Notes under the pieces: generated by a model
Databases searched by the model: none
What the model was told of the DNA's origin: nothing
The model's input: the letters and a program-made list of their open reading frames with translations, nothing else
NCBI GenBank assembly: GCA_008711295.1
Contig: VUYV01000053.1
Coordinates: 5,114,239 to 5,178,238 of the forward strand
Length of the DNA: 64,000 nucleotides
From: Anarhynchus alexandrinus
Taxonomy: Eukaryota; Chordata; Aves; Charadriiformes; Charadriidae
Direction of reading: 5' to 3'
Shown: positions 24,085 through 35,355 of the stretch, one piece after another
Position numbering within the stretch: position 1 is the first letter of the stretch
Layout: every line of letters starts with the position of its first letter
Position numbers and translations under genes: made by a program

Positions 24085-26308
24085 GTACAGTAATAATGTA
24101 GAACACTCAGATCCTTGCCATCACAGAAGGTTGGATTCATGAATGCTCTATCGATCCATAAGTGAGGAGATATGGAGGCCTGGAATTTTTCTCACAGCTT
24201 TTTGGCATATCTAATTCAATTTTTAAAAGCAGATTGGGCACTCAGAGCTTGTTTAGTAATTGTTAGAAATCCTTATAGGATTCTACTTGAAAATCGATTA
24301 TGTTTCTTGTTGGTGTGGATCTTGGAGAGTCACATGACTACATCAGTGCATTTTCCTCATCTTGTCTTTCTCTGAAGTTTTTTAAATGACTTTAGAAATC
24401 CTAGCTTTACACTGACTTCTACAGTAACTACTGAGAGGGAAGAACATTTTTTTTTAAACTTTCATGTTAATGGTGATTATTCTTTCAAAGAGATCCAGAT
24501 TTTTGTGTGTTTTACAGGGAGTGCATGGAATTAAGTCTGTTATTTCCCCTTTTCTGGAAAATGATTACTGTGGTTGAGTTTTTTTGGGCTACTCTGCCAA
24601 GCTTCTGTTTTCACATGCTTGTAACTTCTTATGAACCATTTTACAATGAAGTTTTCTGTGTATGATTCCCAACCAGGTTTTGTGTCTACTTATTTCTGAA
24701 TAATGCAAAAAATGAAAAAAAACCCTAAAAAACATTGTTTTGATCCTGCTGAAAAACAGTTTAAAGCTAGAAATTGAATAGTTTGTCTTATTTCCTCTGT
24801 TCAGTCCATCATCAACCTCCTTCCTTTCATCAGGTTTCCATAACTCTCTCATTTCACTTTTCTTCCCCAAGAAACACACGTGTAAAAACATACACGTGAA
24901 ATAGCTGAACAGTCATATGCTATTAGAAATATGTCAAACTGGAGGCTAGTCACCAGAAATCATCTCCTCAGAATTTCTGGAGAGAAAGAACAAACTGATT
25001 TATAGTGTAGGTTGCATAAGGTTGAGCTGGACTAATTTTTTTAAGTTCTGGTTAAGATTTTTGTCTCTAATGTAGTTCTTTCTTTAGAAACAAATAACAA
25101 AGGAAACTTTTCCTCCTTAGTACAAACCAAACAGCCCTTGCTCATTTCAAAACAAACAAAAAATGTCTTAGCTCCTACTGTTTTTATAAAGTGAGGATCG
25201 ACCTGATTCTATCAAACAGTATCTTGCAGGGCGTGCATTGCGCTTGGTCAAGTTAAAGGTGTCTACATTTGTCATAATTAAATATTGTAAAGCCATTTTG
25301 AATGAGACAATTGTTTAAGCACTACAAACTTTGCTAAAAGGTGCTGAAAGTCCTGCCCTGGTGTTTCATGCACATTTGAAAGCAGCTATCCTTGATGATT
25401 ATCTCCTGTACTTTTCTGTACTGAGCATCATACTGTGTTGAATCGATATTTCTTCTGCTCCCTGAGGTTCTTAATTCGCGTGTTCAGAAAACTTCATGTT
25501 TTGTATGCCTTGAGATACACCCTACAAAACATCAAATACACACAGAAACGCACATTAAAGGGCCCCTGCTTGCACCCCATCTGTAGGAGCTTATCACCAA
25601 GAATGACTGAGTGAAGTTTGCTTTACAACTCAAACCTTTGTGCATAGGCACTCTCCTCCCAGCCTAGCTCTGTCTCAGGACTCTTCTGTTTCTCCTGGAA
25701 CTCAGGAGGCAGGTTTTACCTACAATATGCTTTACAGTGCATGCATGACTGCAGTGCATGACTTCTTTCCACTCTGCTGTTTAAGAATTGCATATCTGAA
25801 CTCATTTCTAGGAGGTTAAATTATTCCTAACCTTAAGTAGAATAATGTTATTTCCAGAGCCTCCTAACATCATTTTTATTTCTAATGGTGTAGGGATCCT
25901 AGTCAAGGTCATAGCCTGGGCATGCTAGCTGCTGTACAAACATATTATGACAGTTGCTCTACAGAGAAGGAGCCATAACTCCTAAGAAGATGGCTGACTG
26001 TGCTTTAGGGTTTCTGTTCCTTAATGTAAAGGTTTTAATGCAAATGCTGGGATTGGTGAAGCAGAGCTGATTTATATATGCTGAGGACTCTCCTCAAGAA
26101 TTCTGTTAAATCTAAGACTCTCAAATTTAGTTTTAGTTGTTTAAAGCAACAAAACATCTTCAGGATCTTGCAGGTAATTTACAATTTCTGTAAAGTTTCT
26201 TGAAGGGAAATTGAATCCATTTCCATGAACTTATTTTTTTCTTGAGCTGTACAAATTCAACAAGAACCTTCTACATAGATGGAGCCTGCTGTATGTTTAA
26301 AACATTCA

Positions 26309-26584
26309 CAGAATCACGGAATCATGGAATTTTCAGAGTTGGAAGGGACCTCTAGAGATCATCTAGTCCAACTCCCCTGCCAAAGCAGGATTGCCTAGAG
26401 CACATTACTCAGGACTGCATCCAGGCGAGTCTTGAAAATCTCCAGAGAAGGGGACTCCACAACCTCCCTGGGCAGCCTGTGCCAGTGCTCTGCCACCCTA
26501 ACTGTAAAGAAGTTTTTCCGTATATTTGAATGGAACCTCCTATGTTCCAACTTGTGCCCATTGCCCCTCATCCTGTCATTGGGA
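26309..26584 (-). mobile_element. CR1 LINE 3' fragment, distinct subfamily
   Basis: It begins cagaatcacggaatcatgg and continues with tttcagagttggaaggg and ctggtccaactcccc-like sequence, then ctccacaacctccctgggca and a diverged coding end stopping near cctgtcattggg. The terminal sequence differs from the 7115, 15091 and 29350 copies, so it is another CR1 subfamily. It is truncated at its 5' end. Confidence 0.93.
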
Positions 26585-29349
26585 TTATAAGGATTATTAT
26601 TAATTGCCTTAATTATAAGGCATTGGGTGGGTAGGAGGAAGGCAAACTTCTAGAATAAGCAAATCCTGGGTTTTCTGAAAACCTTTTGGGAAATGAAGGC
26701 AGAAACACATTTCTGCTTCAGGAAGTTACTATGTGCGGCAGACATTCTAGTCATTTACCTTTCCCTTCACAGAATCTCCTTTCCAGTCTAGCTTTCAGTG
26801 CCCTGCTATTGCATCTCAAAAGCGTATCCAAACTGAGTAGCACTCAGGACAAGTATCTCTCCCTCCTCTCCTCATCATTCCCTCATTCTGGAGGACCTCT
26901 GCTCTGTGAGGGGCTGTTCATTGTTCTGAATGGGAAATGCTCTGGGGGACAGCAGTGTATGAAGCAAAAGCTGCTATAAGTTACTGTGCTTGGAAACAAA
27001 ACCGTAACTCTTCTCTGGGAGCTTTGTGCACAGCAGCAGAAGCATGGGCTCATAGCAGGCATCTCCCAATGCAAGCAGAAGTCAGGAAGGAGCCTTGGCA
27101 GGGAAGAGGCATAGATGTTTGGGAGTTGGTCCTTAGAAGCTTTGTCCATGGTGGGAGCTGCCTGCCACTGTGTCCTGTGTCCTCTGCTCCAGGCTGCTTT
27201 TTCTCAGTGGGCAGTACAGCAGAGCAGCTTCGCAGTAAAGCTGCGGTCAGGTCTGGAGGTTGGAGATCTCCCTCTGTGATGTTTTTGCATGAGGTAACGA
27301 ATCTAGTAAGAATCAAAGGTGGCCAGAGGGGAATCCCAAAGCTTTCAAATCCTGGAATCCCTGCAGTGAGACTTCAATCACCAGTCTTAACTTCGAACAA
27401 ACAGGCCAAAGACACTCCCTGTGAAAACCTTTTCATTTAATTAGAGTTTCTCATGTGATTAAAACTGCCTTTGACATGGTTTATTAACAGTTTAAATTCC
27501 AAATTAACATCTTACCAGTGTAAATTTGGACATTGGTCTCTGACCCTTCCTTTTTTTGTTAGGAAATGTTTCAAGGGAGTCCACATCTGGCTAAGCAAGA
27601 GAAAATGCAGGATGAACTAAGCAACTGTGTCTTTCAGGATAACTGCTCAGACCTTAAGGGTTAAGATCTGTCTTTTGTTGCATGCAAGGATTCTGCAAGT
27701 GATAAAATTATGTGTTATCAATGGAAGGGTAGTTTGCCCTATTTTTTTCTTTTCCCTAGTATGAACACTGGAACATACAGAGACTATTGTTAATTGAATA
27801 AGAATGGTGTCTACGCTTATAAGACCCTTGTTGTCAGGATTTTAATTGTCTATTCTTAAGCTCTATTTTTTTTAGGGCAGTAGTAACAATCACAACAGGA
27901 TCACAGGTGAAGTTACTGAAAAGCCAGATAGTTTAAGTCTTAAGGTCAGTGGTGAGCCCTAGTGCAAGATTTCAGGCCAAGTCAGAATCTACATATTCTT
28001 AAAGTCCCAGGCATCCTGGTGAGATGCTGTAAAGAGGGCCAGGCACAAAATCAAAGTCAGATTCATTTCCTTTCATCTTCAAAAGAAGCATGATATCAAC
28101 TTCACCTTGAGCTCAAATTTGTCCTCTGGTCTGATAAAATCATTATTTGCCAATAAAATATGGGACAGTTCTCCTACCTGCTCTCCCACCCCCTGCTGTG
28201 CACAGTGGCACTCTGTCTTCAGTTACAGCTCATGTGGAGTTGTACCTTGGTGTGAAAGCAGCTTTTGATTGCAACCAGAAGCTGCCACGATACCCGAGAT
28301 GATACCTCTGATTAACTATCTCATAGCTGTGGCTGTAGAGGGCTTGACATCACAAATTAAGGGCAGTGTTTCACTCCATCTTGATTCTGCTACCAATTGC
28401 TGACTGCATCCAAGAATTAAACTTTAATTTTACATATAGGAGTCATTAATAGGAAGAATAATTAGGCTTCTGTCATCAAGTGAGTCTTAATAAAAGTACA
28501 CCAAGAACTGATGGTCCGGCTGATTTTCAGTCAGAATTAGAGAAATGATTGTTATGGGTGTTCACCCCTCCACTTCTCATTTTTTCAAGTGCAGCCCCTC
28601 ATCTCATCACAAGGAAAATCTTCCCTCGGGCAGAACAGCTGACAGTGACTCTTTAATCTGCTGATTCTGATCCCAACAGCATTTGGGGGGGTGGGAGGTG
28701 AAGGAGGACACCAAGTGTGTTTGAGCATTAACAAACTGAGTTGCAGTATTTACCAGGATTTAAAATTATTGCCTTTCAAAAGATTTAAGTATGAGCAGGT
28801 GTTTATGTAAATGATGATTCTTTAATTTGCCTGATAGTGTTGGTTTTTTCCCTTCCTCCTATTATTCATTTCAGTATTTTTCTTGTGGCATCCAGCTGTG
28901 ATCCAGATTTACAAATCAGACCATTGTTTTTAGTCAAGTTCATCAAAAGGTAACATTGTATCTAATAAAGTCCAATAATGACATTTGTAATTTTCTGTAT
29001 GTAAAACGCTTGAAAGAGCTCTGCATGCACAAGGTAAAATAAGTGACCAAGGAAGGCAGTGATAAAGATGGCCCGATCAGCTCAATTTGTTCAATGAAAT
29101 AAGCAGCATGACATGTTGGAAAATACAGAAGACTTAACTACTAGAAACTACTGCTTAAAGAAACTGCCTTTCATAGTTTTTTTTAATACTTGTAGTGAGC
29201 CTCTATATCAAGATTTTGTGACTAAGCATGTGTGCTTTACGTTACACAGCAAACTGAATGTGTCCCTATATCCCTGATAACATCATCCATCATATCATAT
29301 GAACAGTATGTTCCCAAAGTAGAGTAATAGGTCCAAAACAGCATATACA
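26585..29349. other. Unique non-genic DNA
   Basis: A 167-codon open frame (26937-27440, plus strand) overlaps comparable frames on the other strand in a moderately GC-rich patch and lacks any recognisable domain, so I do not call it a gene. At about 28280-28480 the sequence is rich in TAAT-type motifs, but I cannot judge its conservation. No mobile element is recognised. Confidence 0.65.
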
Positions 29350-29467
29350 ATCATAGAATCGTCTAGGTTGGAAAGGACCTTTAAGATCATCAAGTCCAAC
29401 CATCAACGTAACACTGCCAAAACCACCACTAAATCATATCCCTAAGCACCATGTCTATGCGTCTTAT
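29350..29467 (-). mobile_element. CR1 LINE 3' fragment, same subfamily as 49690-49956
   Basis: It begins atcatagaatcgtctaggtt and continues ggaaaggacctttaagatca and caagtccaaccatcaacg, ending after caccatgtctatgcgtc. It is about 118 bp long. The cgtctaggttgg terminus matches the plus-strand copy at 49690-49956. Confidence 0.92.
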
Positions 29468-29565
29468 TTGTAACTGGTGGTGTTATCATAACAGAGGTCA
29501 CTGGGCTGTCATCTTGTGTTCATTTACCTGAATAGCAAGAATTTCTTTGGTCTGGCCAAGCTCAC

Positions 29566-29787
29566 CTTGGAGTCACAGAAACTGCAGCCAAGGAGAACAT
29601 GTGACAAGTACAGGTCCAGAGTGTCTTTTTGTAAACCTCCAGTTGTGAGGCGGATCGAGGGCTTTGAGCATTGCTGCTTGTCTTCTTTGTCCTGAGATGG
29701 CCCCAAGCACTCGTTGTTCAGGCAGTAGATGATCTCTGGATGTCTGTGAAATTTGACCATACCTTCTTCCTGATTTTTGTCCTTGTT
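29566..29787 (-). CDS. Candidate internal coding exon, 74 codons, unrecognised protein
   Basis: Read on the minus strand, the acceptor cacttattttgcag precedes 222 bases, followed by the consensus donor AAG then gtgagc. Phase 0 is open throughout; one other frame closes just before the donor and the third closes early. The translation starts NKDKNQEEGMVKFHRHPE, has a cysteine-spaced part (IYCLNNECLG, then QQC) and ends LLGCSFCDSK, giving five Cys. Well over half of the codons end in C or G, against an AT-rich background. These traits fit a real vertebrate exon of a secreted or metal-binding domain, but I recognise no family. It lies about 100 bp upstream, in its own direction, of a CR1 fragment. 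It could be a pseudo-exon or part of a lineage-specific transcript. Confidence 0.4.
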
Positions 29788-32700
29788 CTGCAAAATAAGT
29801 GGCACAGAACAAGCTCTGTAGGTCTCTAATATCACAAGACTTTCATAAAAGAGTTACTCCTTGCTACCTGTATAAATGCTAGTCAGGGACAGTCAGGGTG
29901 CATGTTTTTGGTTTAAATCTGATTTGACTTTCTACACCACATAGCAACTGATGTGTGGGAGCAAGGTGAGCAGGCAAGGTAGGACCTGTTCTGCTGTTCC
30001 AGGAGTCAGTCAGTGGGATATTAACATTATATCCCAGGTCTAACAGTTACGCTGAACTGACCAGCTACTAATTTCATAATCTTCCCTAGTCAACAAGGTT
30101 AACTTTTTGGCAAGGATTTTTATTTTAATACCCAGTTTTGAGAAAGTAACGTGAACATTAATAGCAACTGATCATCGTGCTAATGAGCCAAACTGCTTTT
30201 CACTCATTTTTACCAGGAATATTTTGAAACTAGTTTTCAGAAAAACCCAAACTGCTGCTGCCCAGAGAGACAGGGAATACAACAGAGGATATGACCTTTC
30301 TGAATGTTTTCTTATCAGGCAGCATAAGTACTGTATGTCCCACTAAGCTGCTTCAATAGAACCTTGTCAAGTTATCACTTTACTCGACATGTTGCTGATA
30401 ATGAATACATAAAAGCTTTAGATATTGAGGACTCAGAGGAAATAAATAAGATTTACTGAAAAACTGCTCAACATATATCCCAGGGCCACATTTTTTTTTC
30501 CACGTGGATTTTGTGCTGCCTTTGGTCCCTTAGATAAATGGGATGATGCAAGAGTTTCAGCTTCTTGAAATGTAAAGTGCAGATGTGGGTAGATATATGA
30601 AGAAAGTAAATGGTCATCTATCTCCATTGTGGAAAACTCAATCACATTGTAATCATATCAGTCTTACTCTCCAAAACTGACTGATATTTTGCTTTTCTGC
30701 ACATGCTCCTCTAGTTCTGATTGGTATCTGCGGTATATTCTCTTGTCTCATATTCTTACGAGAGCTGAGCGTCGGGGAAGAGTTCCTATTAATCTTTGTA
30801 ATTTTGCCCTAACGTAGAACAATTTTTGCAACTTTGAGGAATTAAAGGAAAAACAACAAAACAAAACCCACCTGACAGAATGTCGTGCTTTGGGTTCTAT
30901 TTTACCTCAAACCAGGACACACAACTAGGATCAACAGCATCAATCCCTTGTATCACTGTGGTTGAGGGCAGCCTTCAGAACTTAGTATCAAACAACACTT
31001 GGTGAGAGGCTGCCCAGGGTTTCTTAACTATACCCTCCCTGGCAGGAGGGAACATGGCAGAATGGGAAACTTCAGGATCTGAGCAAGAGGAATTGGGTGA
31101 CTTACCCCCTCACTCCTTTTCTGAAATGATTTGTTGGTAGTCACATAGCTTTGGAACGGTTTTGGTTAATTGGTCTTATGTCTTATCGGGTCTGGAAAGC
31201 TGTGGTGTCTCTCATTTGTCCTGAAGACAGTCCTACTGGCTGAGGTTTCACTTTTGCTTTATTAGCAGTCTCCCAGTATACCTGGGCAATAAGAGTTGAC
31301 AGTGTTGAGAAGATTTGTTGCAAAGAAGCTTCTGAATTTTGGATGCAGTTTTTGATAGCTATCAAGGATTTATTCAACAAGCACCGTTTGCGTGCCTTTG
31401 ACTGCAGATGGTAACGTAATACTTTCTGAATCTGATCTCCACAATTTCTGACTTGGAATAGCTGTAAAATTCATGACAGCTTCTTAAATAAATACCTAAT
31501 AAAGTATTTTTAGTAATCTCTGCTTCAAAAATACGCATTCTCTTCCCTAATTCCTAATTTTTTATGTTTAGATTAAATGGATTCACTCCTTTAGTGAAGA
31601 TGACTTTGACACTTACTTCAAGTTTACTCATTTAATAGACTACTGTATGCTTAAAGCAGAAAAGAAGAAACTAGTATTTTCCCATTTTAAAATGACTCCG
31701 TGCACCTGTAAATTCCTAACCTAAGAAAAGGCACCTGTAGAAATTATTTATTTCCTTCTAGCACCCTGAGAACCTTCTTTCTCAAGAAGGCTGTGCTTTC
31801 ATTCTGGGCTCCTGTTGTATGTAAAGAGACAATCTTATGTCTGGTATCTTTGCTGGTCGAGGCTTTTTCTTGTGTTTAAAGTCACCTCTTGTATTTGACC
31901 GATCAGGAGGAAGTGGGAAGTGCTATTACGGCGCAGTGGCTCGCAGTGGCTGTAAGCAATGATATCTAACAATGCCCTAAGGAGCTAGTTAAAAAGTGCC
32001 TCGCACACTCAGGAAAGCACTTTAATGTAACTGCATTAGAAAGCTGTCAGTTGCTTGTTGGGCAAAACAGACTTTTTTGTGCTGTAAGGATTATTGAAGC
32101 ATTTGTTACACAGTAATTTGGAAATCATAATAAAACATTTCTAATTTTATTTCCCCCAGCAAACAACTAATGGATCTAGTGCATAGCCAGCCCAGACAGC
32201 ATGCTATAGAGCCGTGAAATCTTGTTCATTCTCCTAATTGGGAGGGCAGGGGATAGAAGCTGTAGCTATTTTTTTTTAAGTGTCCTTTCCAGAAATAGAA
32301 TTTTCACAGGCAGAGGTAGGAAATAACTTGGTATCTTTTCAAGTTTTCCACTGCCTTAAACTCTTGGTATGTTTGTGCAAATACATTTTAGTGGTGTTCG
32401 AATGACATGTTAAATGCTGATGAACTGTCCGAACTCTAGTAGGCAACTTAAATGTTCTCAGTATTCCCCCGTAACAGGAACCTTGGCAAAATGGTGACAG
32501 ATGAATAGAGGTTAGCTTTTACAAAATTGTAAGAGGGTGACGGGCAAAAGGTGCTTTGTAGAGGACATCCTTCAGCGCTCTCTACAGGCCAACGTCTTAC
32601 ATGGTCAAAAAGAAATGAATGATACTTAAAAATTAAAAGGAAAAAAAAAATTTTTTTTAACTGTTTCTTTAGACTGGCTAACTGGTCTCTGTAGTGCATT

Positions 32701-35143
32701 ATGATTTCCTTCATGAATTCTCCTTGGAATTGGAGAAGTAGAAATCTGATCCAAAAATTGTGCGCAAGCCTTTAGTAGCTATTATAGAGCTAATTGTTCG
32801 ATATGCTTAGGTCCAGATATCTGAAGATGCATCTTGATAGTCTTCAGTTAAACTTTAAACACAGATCTATAATTAAAAAAAACGTAGCCTCACATCAAGA
32901 AAGGAGAAGAAAACAAGAAAGTAATGAAGTGTGGTGATTTGCTGAATTTCAACCTTAAGTCATGGTTAAACCTCATCACATACCACTGAAAATGTCAACT
33001 GTTATTGTTGTGTGAATAAGTTGTGTGAATTTTTGTGGAATTGGCATTCCCGTGCATCCAAAATGTCACAGGCCTGAGGATATAGCAATGACATAAGTGC
33101 ATCAGGGAATTCATAAATCTGTTGAATGGGTTTGCAATTGGAAATCCAGAACATTCAGGTGCCTCTGAGCAGAGGCTGGTACACTCTGTTCATTAGTCAC
33201 TATCCTCAAAACTTTCAGGTAAAGTTCCCCTTTAAAAAAATTCTCACAAAACAAAAAAGCACCCTATCTTGGGAAGGTCATTTAAAAATAGTGATACACA
33301 AATCGTTTTTTTTGTCACCTCAAATTCGTATATTCCAAGCAATACTTGCATGCAAACTTGCTTTCTTGAATTCTGAGATCAAGATGAAAATTGTCTTACG
33401 TTGTCCATCAATCACACTTACTGGAACAGCTTTTCATGAGCTAGAGCTTATATTGTTCAAACCTGGATATTAGATGAGCTGTAGTAGAGTTTGAGTCATA
33501 GACCTTGAGCATGAAAAACTCTGGACAGCATTCATTTTAGCTAAAGGGGACATGAAGTCTTAGCTTCAAAGGGACAAGCATCAATACCTATGTTTAAATC
33601 TCTAAAAAGCAGTCTTTGGCACAGAGGACAGAATTAAAATTTGAGACTTGGAAAACCTTCAATTCCTGACTGATACACAATGGCTACTGTAGGAGAACCT
33701 GTTTTTATTTTAAATTAAGAGCTTTTTAGAAAATTTGTTATTCTGATTTCAGTCCATCTTTTTCAGTATGGAATCCCAAGTAAGTTAGACTTGAAAAGCT
33801 TGGAAATACTCTCTTTCACAAATTGCTTATATTTCATGTCAAATATCATGATGAAACATAGTGTTGAATGTGTTATTGTTCTCGTATTTTCAATATATGC
33901 TGTTAAACACTGGCTGTTCAGCTAACCATACGACACACAATGCAACATGTGACAGAATACAGGGAAATGAAGAATGAGATGGAAGTCTGGACAGAAAAGA
34001 TCAAATACCTGATTTTATTTTTGAATAGCAGCACACATGAGAGATTTCTTTAAGAGAGCATTGCGGCAGAGAGGAGGAGGAGGAGAGGAAGACAGAAGGC
34101 TGTGGAAGAAAGTGGAATCAACTTTCTGAAAACTGGAGCCTTTCTTTACAAAGAAGGTCTTTTAGATACAAATAACGTGCAGGCTTATAAAAGAGAGAAG
34201 TGGGTTTAGAATTAGGAACTCAGAATACCAGTGAGCGTGCAACAATGAATCTTAGCAAAGAAAAATACCTATTGCTGTAGGAGCTCCAGTTGTGCCTTGA
34301 AAGTACAATGGAGAAAGGACAGAAGTGAAAAGACAAGTCTATTCTTCTTTCCATTTAGGAAAGGACTGGCCTCTTCTGACAACTGTCATCTCAGTTTGCG
34401 CAGTGTAGCCCTTCATGAGACCTGGAAGGATGCTTGATGGTAAACTGTCTTCAAGAAAGAACAGTTCATTACAAAAAGCTTTAGAATTTGGGCCTCCTTA
34501 ACAGCCTTTCAGATAAAAGGGACAGACCAGTCTTTCTTACATGATTTAAGCAAGAGTGTGATCATTGAATAGATCTGCAGGATGGCAACAAGGACAGAGA
34601 TTTATATAAGAGCTTTAAGAACAGAGGTTTATAATTAATTAGTCAGTAGTGAATCGGTGGAGCATCGGGAAGGAGAAGTAAAGGAGAGACCCACAGTGCT
34701 GCTTGCAGGTTAGTCTGAAGTGAAAGCTCTTGGGGTGTGGGCCAGACTGACAGAGTTCTGCTAAAAGGAAAGAAAAAGCATTAACCTGTGTTCATGCCTG
34801 GATTTAATTCCACAAGACACTGCAGGACCTAAAGCAAACCAATTGGGACCTAAGGTACATCAAGTAACATTTAACCAGTTGTATGTTCTTTTTATGACTT
34901 CTGTTTGTGAGGGAGATAAATGCATGTCTTAGGCAATAAAACATTTCCCCTGATTATAGCAAATGGTGTTTCTTTTCCCTCGCGGGATGTAATAGGAATA
35001 TCAATGTTTTATATCTCATATTAAAAAAGCCCAAGTTTGATAAAAAATGAAACACATTTAGTAGTCTTGTTATCCCAGGTAAGGTAAAGTACCATTATAA
35101 AAAGTCATAGGCACAGAACTGTAAGTACAGTGGATTCACTTAC
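29788..35143. other. Unique DNA between the two minus-strand exon candidates
   Basis: If the flanking candidates are real, this is the 5.4-kb intron between them. It contains a 10-bp tandem duplication (cgcagtggct twice, 31932-31951), an A10T8 run at about 32641-32658 and a purine-rich (GGA)n-like patch at about 34070-34092. No mobile element or convincing open frame is present. Confidence 0.6.
31932..31951. repeat. 10-bp perfect tandem duplication
   Basis: The unit cgcagtggct occurs twice without mismatch, followed by a partial third unit beginning g. It sits in unique DNA. Confidence 0.9.
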
Positions 35144-35153
35144 TGTGAATCCA
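35131..35153. other. Perfect 9-bp inverted repeat over a candidate splice donor
   Basis: The arms tggattcac and gtgaatcca flank ttact. On the minus strand the loop contributes part of the gtaagt donor of the 35144-35355 segment. Such a hairpin could mask or modulate the donor if the transcript exists. Confidence 0.8.
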
Positions 35154-35355
35154 ACCAAACTTCTGTATACTACATCCAAAATCCAGACGAGCTTGGAAAG
35201 AAAGGCTCGTGGCCAGGCTTTTGTAAAGACCACTAAATCTCTAAGCAAAGCCAGGTAATACCTTTTATCAAAGGTAACAACCATCTCAATAAATGCAGCA
35301 AATGGAATTTTAAATTGGGACAGACTTATGTAAGGGGTGGTGGGGAAGAAAGCAG
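35144..35355 (-). CDS. Candidate coding exon, phase-compatible with 29566-29787
   Basis: On the minus strand a long pyrimidine-rich acceptor (cttctgttttgtcactctcag) precedes 212 bases ending at the donor ACA then gtaagt. One frame is open across it, entering with two bases of a split codon and leaving at a codon boundary, which is the phase the 29566-29787 segment needs. The translation is hydrophobic and aromatic (for example FIEMVVTFDKRYYLALLRDL and LVWILDVVYRSLVGF). No family is recognised. Codon third positions are less C/G-biased than in the 29.6-kb candidate. The donor falls inside a perfect 9-bp inverted repeat (35131-35153), which may have produced the gtaagt by chance. Confidence 0.2.

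Larger units (their letters stand above)
21404..26308. other. Unique non-genic DNA with purine-rich tract
   Basis: Contains a purine-biased plus strand at about 21940-22215, a non-coding exon-like segment at 23165-23317 and a 23-bp near-tandem duplication at 24043-24084. Other open frames are short and overlap on both strands. I see no recognised gene. Confidence 0.65.

Noticed and set aside
26937..27440. 167-codon ATG frame on the plus strand
   Set aside because: It lies in a GC-richer patch with comparable open frames on the minus strand; no domain or convincing start context is visible.
29740..29787. Shared KD-x-NQ-x-E wording between the 29.6-kb and 53.6-kb minus-strand frames
   Set aside because: Too short, and the flanking residues do not align; chance similarity of lysine/glutamate-rich text is likely.
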